64,000 nt of DNA. Source: Polytrichum commune (taxonomy: Eukaryota > Streptophyta > Polytrichopsida > Polytrichales > Polytrichaceae). The notes under the pieces were generated by a model, which saw nothing but the letters and a program-made list of their open reading frames with translations, had not been told where the DNA came from and did no database searches. A program made the translations under genes and the position numbers. Shown here piece by piece: positions 17,001-28,500 of this stretch. The stretch is taken from assembly GCA_950295325.1 (NCBI GenBank), contig OX485808.1:8620501-8684500 (forward strand), given 5' to 3'. Within the stretch, counting starts at the first letter, position 1, and each line of letters begins with the position of its first letter.

Positions 17001-17019
17001 CTAACATCTAGTCGTTTCG

Positions 17020-17405
17020 CCCAATCATCCTATGACCTTATACATGTGATTAGCACAAGATAATCATCAAGTCCAAATTAGGGTTGTAGCTAAAATTCCT
17101 TTCTAATATTAGAGAATTTCATTAATATCTCATTCATTTGGAATAAGCATGAAGATTTTCTTTCTTCTTAAATGAACATATTACCCCTCCCCAAAAGCCA
17201 CCCTTCCCCTTCCCTCTCCCCCCCCCTCCCATTTATGCTTACTAAACTCTAAACAACAAACGTTTCTTAGCACTATGTTCAATCTCATTTAAACACATGT
17301 TTTTTTTGGGGGGCGTTTGTTCTTAGATTCCACACTCAACGCAAATCCTCTCAAATGTTTGTGTCCGATTAAGACAAGTAACTGAATTAGGTCAACTTAT
17401 CTTAG
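17020..17405 (-). mobile_element. Decayed family A MITE-like copy
   Basis: The left part (17020-17160, CCTATGACC..GTGATTAGCACAAG) and right part (17310-17405, GTGTCCGATTAAGACAAGTA..CTTATCTTAG) match family A in inverted orientation. The middle is replaced by unrelated C-rich and AT-rich sequence. Confidence 0.5.
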
Positions 17406-18049
17406 GTGGCAAGCCCTACATTCCATTAGTTGTTCATCACATTAAACTCCGTAGGTTTTGACTTTGAATGATTTCATCACAACACTCGGAACATATTGTA
17501 TTCTAGCACTGAAAGCGATGAATGGAACATGTTTTAACGATGCCAAGGAAATTTTGTAGCAAATATGAAGTCCAACGGCACAACAACATGGACAACATTA
17601 TTCAATTGTTATCAACCGTTCCATTCTAAAAATATCAAAACAATGCTTCACCCGAGTTTTTCAAGCTTAATATACCAGTGTCGTGTTATGATGTGAGGAT
17701 AAACATAATATGATTCCCTACAAAATTTAACTTATTCCATGCCCCTCCACCCAACGTACAAACTCAACTGAATAATGTATCAATGATGATGTGGATGCCC
17801 ATAACATTCCTCAACCATGATGGCACCTTTATTTCTTTCTTTCTCTCCTTGGTTTTGGAGTCACCCTTCATCATCGTGAGTAGAAGAGAATTGTACCCTA
17901 CCCCCTTGAAAGGTGATCAATCCGTAGATGATCCCAAGAATGAAGGAGACTTCAAAGAGATATATTGACTTCAACACGAGCCTTGAGATGTCTTGAGAAT
18001 CTTGAGGTTTCGAGCAACCTTGGAATCCAACCTCGGGCCCATATGTGGA

Positions 18050-18566
18050 GGCCACACATGTTCAAAAATGCAACTTTTGAAACGGAGGTTTGGTAAGCTA
18101 AGGTGAAAGAATTTAGTCTTGAGACATGTGTCTACTGACTTTGAGGAGTTTGGTTTCAAGGTCGGTCCCTCTTTTATTGGGTATAAACACTCATTTAAAA
18201 AATAGAAAATGAAAGATGAATTATTTTATTTGTATTTCAAAAAAAAATTGATCATAATATCGCTCAACGTTATGGGCCATGGGAATGTGGTTATGGGATG
18301 CTTGGTTTGGAATCTAAGTTTCCCTGCCAAAGTTTTGCATCCCAAGGTTATGTTCCCAAGGCCCACATAATGGACGCACGTTGTTGAGTAATGTTATGAT
18401 CCAAGAGGGCGGTTTTGCAAGGCTAAAACCTTTGGTTTCAATCAGAGTTGGAAACAAGACCTTGAAACCAACCTCCTCGAAGTTAAGCACATGTCAAGGC
18501 TGAAATTCTTTTACCTTGGCTTACTAGACTCCGTTTCTAGACCGGCGTTTTTGAAAGTGTGTGGCC
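18050..18566. repeat. Inverted repeat (foldback), about 110-bp arms
   Basis: The left arm 18050-18163 and right arm 18458-18566 are imperfect reverse complements. Shared landmarks are GGCCACACA, GAAACGGAG, GGTAAAAGAATTT and GGTTTCAAGGTC. The 294-bp spacer is AT-rich and holds no ORF of note. The arrangement fits a foldback-type DNA element. Confidence 0.65.
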
Positions 18567-19119
18567 TTCCCTATAGAGTACATTTTATGACCAAGTTATA
18601 ATATGCTTTTAAGCACAAACTTTATTGACCATTATCAAGCAATTACATGATGGTCATTTTCCAAAGAAAGAGGTTGCAAACAAAAAACAACTATGATAAT
18701 TTACAACTACTTGTTGAGAAGTTCGGAGCACATAGCAGCCTAAGGCTCCCCATAAATGGGACATCCCATAACTAAAAGAGAATTATGCTCATGTGATACC
18801 TGGTCTCGTGGAACGCAACCAAGGAGTTGTGTAATGTTATGAAATGAATGAATGTGTTTAATAGGATGATTATTTTGTTTCAAAACCTTCAATCTTTCTA
18901 TTCCCACCTCCTACAGAGTGTGTCCATGACGCCATCGTCAAACTCTTGATGAGGAGTGCACAATTCACCATGGCAGTCTCTTATTATTCTAATAGGTCGA
19001 ATACAAAATTTATGCTATTTGGGATTAAAATTTATCAAGTTGAAAATTCATTTAGGATTTTATTATATGAATAGTTGAGTTCTATGTTAAGTCATTTGAT
19101 TAAGATACACATGTATAAT
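18567..19119. other. Intergenic DNA, nothing recognised
   Basis: AT-rich sequence without a supported ORF or a repeat that I could match elsewhere in the window. Confidence 0.4.
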
Positions 19120-19430
19120 TTGGAAATTGGTCTTAATCAAACACCTATATTTGAGTCGTATGTGGTTTGATGTGACTCCAATAACGGACTACGTGCTCAA
19201 AATATGATAACCATTTGAAGCTCAATAGTCAACATACTTGGAAGGATTTGTGTGACCACTTAACGAGCATGAGAATCTTTACTTTGATGATATATAAGAT
19301 ATTCATATGAGTTCCACAATTTTGAGGAAAGTGGTTATGGCGTTGATTTGGATTGCTAACCATGTTCTTGTACTATTTGCTCATTTCCTTAGGAGAAGAG
19401 GGTTACACTAATTATCCCAATTACAATGTG
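19120..19430 (+). mobile_element. MITE-like family A copy
   Basis: Contains the family blocks CACCTATATTTGAGT, GGACTACGTGCTC, CTCAATAGTCAACA, ACGAGCATGAGAATC and GATATTCATATGAG. The right end is truncated or diverged. Confidence 0.6.
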
Positions 19431-19641
19431 TGATATTAATTCCTGCAACACACACTATTTTGTCAAGTCTCCAAATAAGTGAGGGTTGAACTTTTTACCG
19501 AGTGATACTATATTCATGAGTACATGTACCATCGAGATGAACAATACTTCCTAGATATTTGAGTGGCATTAATTTCATAGCGTAACAAAAGTCAATGTCA
19601 CCTTCACTATTTTCCCACACTCACTACCAATCCCTCCCTCA

Positions 19642-19865
19642 CCACATTGTTTATCATATTTAGTGTCACTTACTATTCGGAATCACATAATTCAATAACT
19701 ACTTACTATAGACTCCAATGTTTACTTTCAAAGGTTGTATGGGTTGTTCATACACTACAAAACATGAATGACTTTGCTTGGTAAAACATTACATTCTCAA
19801 TAGATAGTTATAGCATTGCGTAACATTGAATAGTAAATGACCCTAAATACCATACATGGTGTAGT
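19642..19865. mobile_element. MITE-like family B copy
   Basis: TTTAGTGTCACTTACTATTCGG at the left and GAATAGTAAATGACCCTAAA..GGTGTAG at the right form inverted ends shared with the copies at 21043 and 21397. Confidence 0.55.
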
Positions 19866-20885
19866 TGGGATAAGCCAATGTACTAGTGATAGTCAAGCAT
19901 CAAATAGACGTAACTTTACCAACTAAGCCTTGGCCTGCCAAGTAAGTTAAAGTACATAACTGGAAGCACACCAACCATTCAAACTAGAAATTCATTGAAC
20001 ATTACTCAACACCCATTGTTTGTTTAATGGACCCTCGGAGGATAACAATTGGATGTTGGGTAATGTTATGAATGTTTTTTGTTATTTATTTATTGATATC
20101 TTCCAAAGGTAGGATAATTGAAGTCGGGCTGGGACAAGTGTACGGGAAGTTTTGCATAAGATAGAAGAAGAAGAAGAACTCCGGTCCCGGCTAGGGGGGC
20201 CGGAGTGAATAAAGTGTTTGTTCGTAGGACATCCGTGGCCATACCCCAATTGCATAAGATACATACAATGAGAGCAGTGGCAACCAGATAACTGAAGTAA
20301 GTTCCAAATGAAACATATGAAAAATGTAGAACTCCATTCCCATCCACCACTTACTCATTCTCCTTGACCAAGATATTATCTTTTTGTCACCCAACTTCGC
20401 TTCCCTTTATTGGCTCTGTCTGTAGGACAAAGACTATGCATCAACTTCTTCGATTCAAGAGCAAATTTCCTAACCACTTTGTGTTCACACTTGGACGCTA
20501 CTTGTTCTTGTTATTTTTGGTCCACTTTATGTAATGTGGATGTTAACTATAGTTTTTATATATATACACAAGTGCTCCCTAAAATGCATTGAAAGAAATC
20601 TAGTTAACTATAGTTATTTCGGCAATTCTTGATTATTTATTTTAAAACTTTTGGGTGATAAACGAGTAGCTTCAATCCTTGACCCGTATTTGAGAAGAAG
20701 GTGCACAAAATCCAAGAAAGGTTTGGTATAGTGAATAGCCATGGATTGGCATGAGCAAAGTGGACATCTACAATTATAGTCTTTCATAGCAAAGGACAGA
20801 GCCTCACGGTTCTACCGTTTTCTTGATTATTTATGGAGGCTCTGATGCACTTTGTTCCACCTACCATTCCCAAGCGACCTTCGAC
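19866..20885. other. Intergenic DNA, nothing recognised
   Basis: Contains a short AAG-rich tract near 20162-20177. The overlapping minus-strand ORFs (about 20082-20394) share no known motif. Confidence 0.4.
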
Positions 20886-21032
20886 GTCGAAATCGAACAT
20901 CAAGTGATAAAATCGAACATCAAGTCAGGAAATTGAACATCAAGTGATGTAATTAAACATCAACTGATGAAATTGAACATCAACTGATGTAATTGAACAT
21001 CAACTGATGAAATCAAACATCAACTGATGTAG
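20886..21032. repeat. Minisatellite, about 18-19 bp unit
   Basis: About eight head-to-tail copies of a unit close to AAATTGAACATCAACTGATG, with small changes (ATCGAACATCAAGTGATA at the left end and AACTGATG in later copies). It abuts the family B element that begins at 21043. Confidence 0.8.
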
Positions 21033-21042
21033 AGTTGTAAAC

Positions 21043-21265
21043 TACACTAAATATGATATTTAGTGTCACTTACTTTTTGGAATTAGGCAATGTTATGTCT
21101 TTCTTACTGTTGATGTCAATTTTCACCGAGTAAATTTGTTGAGGTTTTTTTAATGTCCAGACAATCATTTCAACATTTGTTGGTAAGATATGAGATATAT
21201 AATAAAAAGATATAACGTTGTATAAATCCAAATAGAGTGTGACACTAAATATCATTTTTAGTGTA
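21043..21265. mobile_element. MITE-like family B copy
   Basis: Terminal inverted repeats are clear: TACACTAAATATGATATTTA then GTGTCAC at the left, and the reverse complement at the right ending GTGTA. Each end is itself palindromic. There is no ORF with transposase features. Confidence 0.7.
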
Positions 21266-21396
21266 CCTTTCGAAGCACATCTAAGGTGAGTGGTCCCAAT
21301 TTGTTTACTTATCTTCATGAGTCATTGGACACCTCTATTCGAGTCATGTGTGGTTAGGTGCGAATCTCATAGTATGCCCACAATAGGATCAATGAC

Positions 21397-21599
21397 TACA
21401 CTATATTTAGTGTCACTTACTATTCGGACTTACGCAATGCTATAACTATACATTGTATATCAACAAAGGTCGAATTGGTTGTTTGGTCATTATAGAACAT
21501 TAACAACTTTACTTAGTAAAAAATAATACATCAATAGTAAAAGAAATAGCATTGTGTAACTCCGAATAAAAAATGACACTAAATATCATATTCAGTGTA
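21397..21599. mobile_element. MITE-like family B copy
   Basis: Same inverted ends as the copy at 21043 (TACACTATATTTAGTGTCAC at the left, reverse complement ending CAGTGTAG at the right). The two copies lie about 130 bp apart. Confidence 0.65.
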
Positions 21600-22195
21600 G
21601 CTTAGTCCACAACAATGGGAGAGTTCCATCTTGCATGAGAGTTTATGTCTTGTATGCACCGAAGTGAACGGCCGAAATTGCAATACATTACATCCAACGA
21701 GGGTTTTTATTGTGAGTAGAACAAACAAATCCTTACTAATAGCAATAGATTTTGGAAAGAGATGAGCTTCCCCTATCAAGAGGGACTCCTCTTACTTGCT
21801 GAGGAGTAGCGACTTGTCCTTGTGCGGGCATGCTATAAGAACAGACACCAAGAAGAAATTGGAATACTTTCAAAACTCAAAGTTATAATCTCGAAAGCTC
21901 AAAATTATCGAAAATTCTAACTTTTCAAGTTTTGCGAGAGGATTTCGATCTTGAAAGTCAAAAATATGCAAATACAAGTTGGAACCCAACTCAGGAGCCT
22001 CGGTTTCAATCCCACAACCAACATAATAACTTGTTTTGGGACATTCTTAGTTGGGCTTGGCAGCGATTCATTCACAGGGCAATTATTGGGGGGGGCTTGA
22101 GCAATCACAACTCCGCTTGCTGACATGAAAAGCTCCCAAACTCGTCGTCATATTTGCCGAGTTCGAAGGCTGTGTAGCAGTGTTTGGGGAGGATT

Positions 22196-22745
22196 TTGAG
22201 CATAACCGGTCGAGATCCTAGTGTTTCCAAGTCCAACTGGTTACATGTTGACATCTTTCGGTTTTTCTTCATTAATTTGAGGCATGTTCTATAAATTCCT
22301 CTAAACTGATCAGTAAATTTCCTGAAGTCTTGATGAACTTCAACCGGTTAATTCTCAAACTCAACCAGTTCAGCTGAAACTAGCGGTCGATTCTCCCTGT
22401 TCATTGCCGTGTAGTAGAAGAGACCTTGGGGAGTGGACGTTTCCCTTCAGAGTGGAGATGCTTTTAGCAAGCCCGAGAGTTTCGAAACGCGGCTCCAACA
22501 TAACTCCCAACCAGTGCCCAGGAAGTTGTTGGGCATAGTCAGTCAAGATCCTGGTGATTCTAAACCCAAGCGGTTACATGTTGACATCTTCCGGTGGTGC
22601 TTTATTCATTCGAGGTATAATATTCTATAGATTCCTCTAACATGATCGGTAATTCTCCTGAAGTCTCCAACTTCAACCGGTTATTTCTCAAGCTCAACAA
22701 TTTCATCTGTAAGTAGTGGCCGGTTCTCCCCAAGGAGTGCTCCCA
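22196..22745 (+). repeat. Two copies of a CCGGTT-rich dispersed repeat (family E)
   Basis: Copies at about 22196-22410 and 22536-22745 share GTCAAGATCCTGGTGATTCT, GGTTACATGTTGACATCTTC, AGATTCCTCTAA, ATGATCGGTAA and CTTCAACCGGTTATTTCTC. They are about 340 bp apart. A further plus copy is at 50036-50240, and two minus copies lie at 34942-35400. Confidence 0.65.
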
Positions 22746-24450
22746 ATCCACGCAATTAGCGCACCCAGCCCGAGGTTTTGACCCCAATGGGTCCACTGAC
22801 TGGTTGGAAGTGGTGACGCATCAAACTATGGGCGGAGACGTAACAAAGTGGAGAGAGAGCCATGGGTGAGCTCTTTATTGGCAACTCGAGGCGAGCCTCC
22901 TTCATAGATTCGTAGCTTAAGATTCAAGCGAGAGCACTGGCCCAACACACACCACTAAGATGAATCCGAGCGCCATGATTGTCCACCCACCTCAAAAGTT
23001 TCGTTTCAAAATAAAGAGCTCAGAGTGAGTGGACCCAGGCACACGAGCTGCATGGATGCAAAGATAAGGACTTGAGAGCTCCGTGGCACTTTGTGGATTT
23101 CATTCAGCTAGAGTATACGAGACCCTAACCCTAAACCCTAAATCCTAAACCTATTATGGGCACTTTGAATACCACAGAGAGAGTGAATTATTGCACACGA
23201 GTGTATCTTCCATCCATTCAACATAATAGCTTGTGAGGAGGTCGAACCAGCCCATACACTGGTTTGTTGTTGGATGACTGCAATCCTGCCTCCAAGGTAT
23301 TGGTTTAGGGTTGTTTCGCCTTAGCCGTAACTTGCCCCTTAGAGTTTTGTGATCAATGAGTAATCTCAAGTGACTTTGGACTAGACTAATTTGGGGTCTT
23401 TAAAACTACTTCCGGTGAGAAATCAAAGTAAAAAAAAGGAAAAATCCTGGGTTGCGTACTAGTTCAGGGCTTGTGTGTTGGATGAATGAGAGGTACGCTC
23501 ATATGAGATGATTCCCTCTCTCCCAATACCACAAAGCATTTGGGTCGTTCGATCAGATCGGGAGTTGTCACGTGATCCAGTTAGCAGTTGTGATCCGGTC
23601 ACGAAGATTGTCATTTCAAGTTTCAAAATCTGAATTGAAGTGCAAAAAGTCATTTGAATGATCACCAGGGCCCTCCCCATATTTTTAAACCAAAGAACCT
23701 ACAGTGGTTAACATATTTTGAATGCAATCTCGAATCTCATCATATCACGTGTCTTCGTGGTGTCCGCTTCTAGTCACAAGCTGTGCCATATACCACTCAA
23801 ATATAGTTGGCTGTTGTAGAGGAGCAACCACATAAGGCCCTCGACACTCCATTGCGATGACTTTGGTGAGAGTTTGAGCCTTTGAGTGCATTCAAACACC
23901 AAGGAGAAGTAATTGGCGATCGCCCAAATATGCGAGTAACAAGTCACGAATGATGAATTATAGAGAAAACCCGAGTTGAGTTCGTCACAGACACAAAAAT
24001 GGCGCCGATGGCAGTGGCCTGTTTGTTGAACTCAATTCAATTCAAGCACTACTAGTTTACAGAGAGTTAGTAATCATCCTAGCTAACAGTTATCAATTCC
24101 AGGTCTGTTTCAACACAAGTCTCAAAAATCTGGGTACAAAGTTAAGTGTGATCCCTATATCAATTTCCCCCAGATCAAATTGCTTAGCATGTACAAATGT
24201 CCGGGCTTCGTGTTGTTCTTCGAAGGCTCTCCACATCATGGTTGTGGACGCTCCCTTTTTTCCATTTTGTTGTGATGCCCGTGATACCAAGGAATACAAA
24301 AGACCACAAATATACACAGGATTCGCGTTCGGACGCACCTCTCTGAGAAATTGCTCTTTCGTTTTGACGGCCTTCTGACATAAGGTGACCAACATATGAA
24401 ACCATCACCCACATGTTCGTCAATTATGTGACTAAATCCAATGTAGCAAT
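22746..24450. other. Gene-poor DNA with one unassigned minus-strand ORF
   Basis: I see no recognised gene. A telomere-like tract sits at 23123-23151. The minus-strand reading 24093-24395 (100 codons, containing KKGASTTMMWRAFEEQHEA) looks more protein-like than its surroundings but matches nothing I know; no splice partners were found. Confidence 0.3.
23123..23151. repeat. Interstitial telomere-like tract
   Basis: Successive CCCTAA, CCCTAAA, CCCTAAA and TCCTAAAC units: degenerate copies of the plant telomere repeat. Confidence 0.65.
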
Positions 24451-25500
24451 AGTTTTGAGTGGTATATTTGGTTAGGTGTGTATCTAAGAATGGACACCAA
24501 AAAGGTATCATGTGTTGAAAAGAGGTTGAACTACATGCTCCAAAATGTGCTAACCATTCTAGGCTCCATGGTCAACATGTTTGGGGGGACATGTATGACC
24601 ACTTAATGAGCATGAGAATCTTCACTTTGACAATGAGTAAGATGTTCATATGAGCTCTAAAAAGCTTGTGGGCACCATTTGGGATTTGCTAATTATCTTG
24701 CACTAATTGCGTGTTTCATATTTTATGAGAAGTGGGTGCAGAGCTAGAAGTGTCCGTTTGAAACCTGCTTACTTTCTTAAGCAGACACCTCCATTCAAGG
24801 GCCTAATTCGGTTGCTCATCTTAGACGAACACCTATATTAGAGGGGTGTATGGTTAGGTGTGAATGTAAGAAAAGACACGTGTTCAAAAGGGATTGGACT
24901 ACGTGCTCAAAATTTGTCAAGCATTCTAGGTTCAATAGTTGATATAATTTGGGGGGGGGGGGGCCTATACAATCAATTAATGAGAATGAGAAACTTCATT
25001 TTTGTCATGAATAAGATATCTATTCGAGCTACAAAAACTATGAGGAAAAATAGCTACATGCACGACTTGGATCTGCTAATCATCTCACACTAACGGCGTG
25101 TTTCATATCCTATGAGAAGTGGGTGCAGAGCTAAAAGTGTCCGTGATACCCACTTCCTTTTCTTGAGCAGACACCTCCATTTGACTGTAAGCGTGGTTAG
25201 GTGTGGATCTAAGAACGGACACCAAAAAGACATGTGTTCAGAAAAGATCAGACTACATGCTCACAATGTGTTAACCATCCTAGACTCCATAATCAACATA
25301 ATTGAAGGGCACCTCTATGACCACTTAGTGAGAAAGAAAATCTTCACTTTGAGCATGAATAGGAAACTCATGTGAGCTCCAAACATTATGAGGAAAAACG
25401 AGTACGAGCACGATTTGGAATTGCGAATCATCGTGCACTAATTGCATGTTTCATATTCTACAAGAAGTGGGTGCAGAGACAAAAAGTGTCCATTTAAGGA
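24450..25500 (+). mobile_element. Three MITE-like family A copies in tandem
   Basis: Copies at about 24450-24790, 24808-25150 and 25165-25500 follow one another in the same direction. Each carries GACACCAAAAAG or GACACGTGTTC, a TTCTAGG..CAATAGT block, TGAGAATGAGAA or its variant, and GTTTCATATTTTATGAGAAG-like ends. The second contains a run of 13 G at 24951-24963. The head-to-tail order suggests nested insertion or local duplication. Confidence 0.65.
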
Positions 25501-25599
25501 CCTGCGTATCTTTATGCTGATTAGGTACAACAATCTCCTATATGATACGTGTTTGGGAGCTTTCACCACTGCAAGTATTGATGAGTACCTGATGAGGCT

Positions 25600-28500
25600 T
25601 CAAGTTGTTACAGGTGGCGACTGTTGATCGTCAAAAGTATTTGCTGGATCATTAACAGGTGCATCCTCCTCCAGCTGCACAGAAATAGGTTAACGCGTCA
25701 TGAGCTGCAAATAGAGTAGATGGGTCTTAAATGGTTACCATTTCCAACTAGTCCACTTCTCCTAGGATATGAAACACGTGATTAGTACAAGGTGGTTAGC
25801 AAACCCTAATCAAAGTGGTCGTTACTTTCCTCATAACTTTCAGGGCTCGTATGAATATCTTATTCATTATCAACGTGAAGATTCTCATGCTCATGAAATG
25901 GCCATACAGGTCCTCCCCACTTATGTTGAATATCGAGCCTAGATTGGTTATCACATTTTGAGCAAGCGGTTCAATCTCTTTTAAACACATAACTTAGTGG
26001 GCAGGATAGACGACCAGATCATTCCCAAGTTTTCATTTCTTTGGCTTTTTCTTCAAAACGCAAGAGGGTGACTTCCCAACACTACAATATAAGTATCTGA
26101 TTTACTGTGGCCAACACCATTCATAACCAACCTGTGACAATGAACATTAGACTAATTCTCGTGGGCCACATTATTTTTCTCGTACCATCTATTCTCATTG
26201 ATGTATGTTATTGCGGACCACATGATTTACCATGACCATAGATTAATGCAGATCGGTGATTTAAATCAGATTGAAAATTGGATCCCCCTGATTTAGTTAT
26301 GGTTCTCAGAAGTTTGCGTTTGTTGATTCTTTATCTGAATACACAGGTCCTCTCAAGAGCGTTCACTATTGAACGTGGAGTAGTTAATAAAGTTCGATGA
26401 CCCAGTCCAATCTCTTTTGAGCACCTGTCTTTATGGTGTTTTTTCATTGATCCTCACCTAACCACACACCAATCAAATATACGGGTCCGATTAAGAAAAG
26501 TAACCAATTAACACCACGTACATACCTTTAAAGTCCCATTGAGAAATAGAAAAAAACTCCAACAATCAAAAACCACAACTTCAACCTGGGGATTGTGATG
26601 GGAGGAGACAGAAATTTTACCGTGTCCAAGTTGTGCTGGAGGCTCATCTCCGGAGTGCAATCATCATCACTGGCAATAGGTGAAGATAAATCTTCGATCG
26701 CCAAATCTGTTGAAACCGGGGTTTCTGGCAACAACTTGGATTCATCCGAAAGGTGAGCACTTGCCTCCCGCGCAGCCTGCCTTGATTGATTTGTCGACAC
26801 CGAAGGTGACAACGAAAGCACCGGAATTCCGGGGGAATAATTCGAACTTGACTCGCCACTTCCAAATTGATTTTGAGTTTGAGTTTGATGTTGAGTTTGA
26901 GTTTGACTCGTGTAGTAGAGCGACGGTGCACCCATGAATAATTCATGAGGAGGTATCCTCAGAGGGGGTGAGTCCGGCGGCGAAAAAATCGCGCAAAAAG
27001 TTTTGTATCTCGGAGACGAGCTCGTGGACGATGCGTATAATTCTTCTAATTCGTCGTCTTCATGAAGTGCCGACGACAACATGTGCATGTCGGGGCTCGA
27101 CAACGTTGATGACGAACAATATGTTGAGTATTCGCCTACAATTAACACCGTCGAATTCTTGACCTCCGCGTCACGATGAATATTTTCGTGCGAGGTCGTC
27201 GGCGGCGGCTCCACATCATCAACAATTCTTGAACTCAGAGGAGGAGGGCTTTCGAGAACATTGGTAAAGCTTAATAATGGTGATGATGATGAAATAAGAC
27301 TATCATCAGTTGTTCTTCCTGCCCCAGTTTCAGTTTCGACCGATTCAGGTAACGCCTCCTGCGTAGAATTTTGAGTTGGCAAATTTGACGCCTGTGCACT
27401 TCTGGAGCAATCTGTGGTTTCATTGAAGGCTTTTTCCATGTCAGAATGTAATGTCACCGGAGGAGGTTCAACCTCAGGCGAGCTACAAATCACAGCCAAA
27501 TTTTTGTGAGCATCAATCTCTTCGTCTGTGACGATGAGTTCCGGCATTTGGAGAAGGTCATCATCATCCTCCTCAACTTCCTCAAGCTGATCTTCATCAA
27601 CAATTTTGGGGGGACATGTTGTTTGGCTGTTGTGCATCTCCACGTCTGCCGTCGATTCGGGGTCGATAAAATTGTCCTCAACCGCGTGTTGTTGCGAGCT
27701 CGTGTTTTCTCCGGACTCCAAATTTGTGTGACTCTCAACAACTTCTCCCCCCTCATCACAAGACCTCTGCTTGTTGTCATCGTCGTCTATCGAAGGTTGT
27801 TGTGGCGACAGTTTGATATCATCGGCACCGATTTTAAGGGGTTGGGCAATTTCAGGAGCCTGTGAAATTTCAGGTAATTGTGGCCTTTTCAAGCTGGTGT
27901 CTGGGCTTTGGGCCCCTTCAGGGGTGCCATCACCACTGGCTGGAATTTCAGGCACTTGGTCTAACCGCTTTGACCGGTGCTCGATGATCAGCGGGGAGTT
28001 TAATTCGGAGTCTTCGAGGTTCAATGACCGAGCGGACAATGTTTGCTCCCTGTCAATCAATCACCAGCCATGAAATTGGGCAATAGTTAAATACTACACC
28101 ATCCATTCCTTCGAGCCTACTAGATTAACCCGTTGACTAAGGTAGACGGGACTTAAATGCTTACTTTTCCCGACTAGCCACTTCTTCTATGATATGAAAC
28201 ACACTACTGGTACAAGACGGTTAGCAAATCCAAATCAAGGCCGTAGCCACTTTCCTCATAACTTTCGGAGCTCATATGAATATGTTACTCATTATCAAAG
28301 TGAAGATTCGCGTGCTCGTTACATGGTCAGAGGTGTCTCCCTGACTATGTTACTCATGATCAAAGTGAAGATTCGCGTGCTCGTTACATGGTCAGAGGTG
28401 TCTCCCTGACTATGTTACTCATGATCAAAGTGAAGATTCGCGTGCTCGTTACATGGTCAGAGGTGTCTCCCTGACTATGTTGACTATTGAGCTGAGAATG

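Noticed and set aside
20886..21032. Possible CRISPR array
   Set aside because: Head-to-tail short units without unique spacers, in a plant nuclear context; this is a minisatellite.
28046..28060. ATG at 28060 as start of a separate 510-codon gene
   Set aside because: The ATG sits in intron sequence just before a splice acceptor, and the ORF end (after 26621) runs past a GT donor into an intron; the middle is better read as a SCAR exon.
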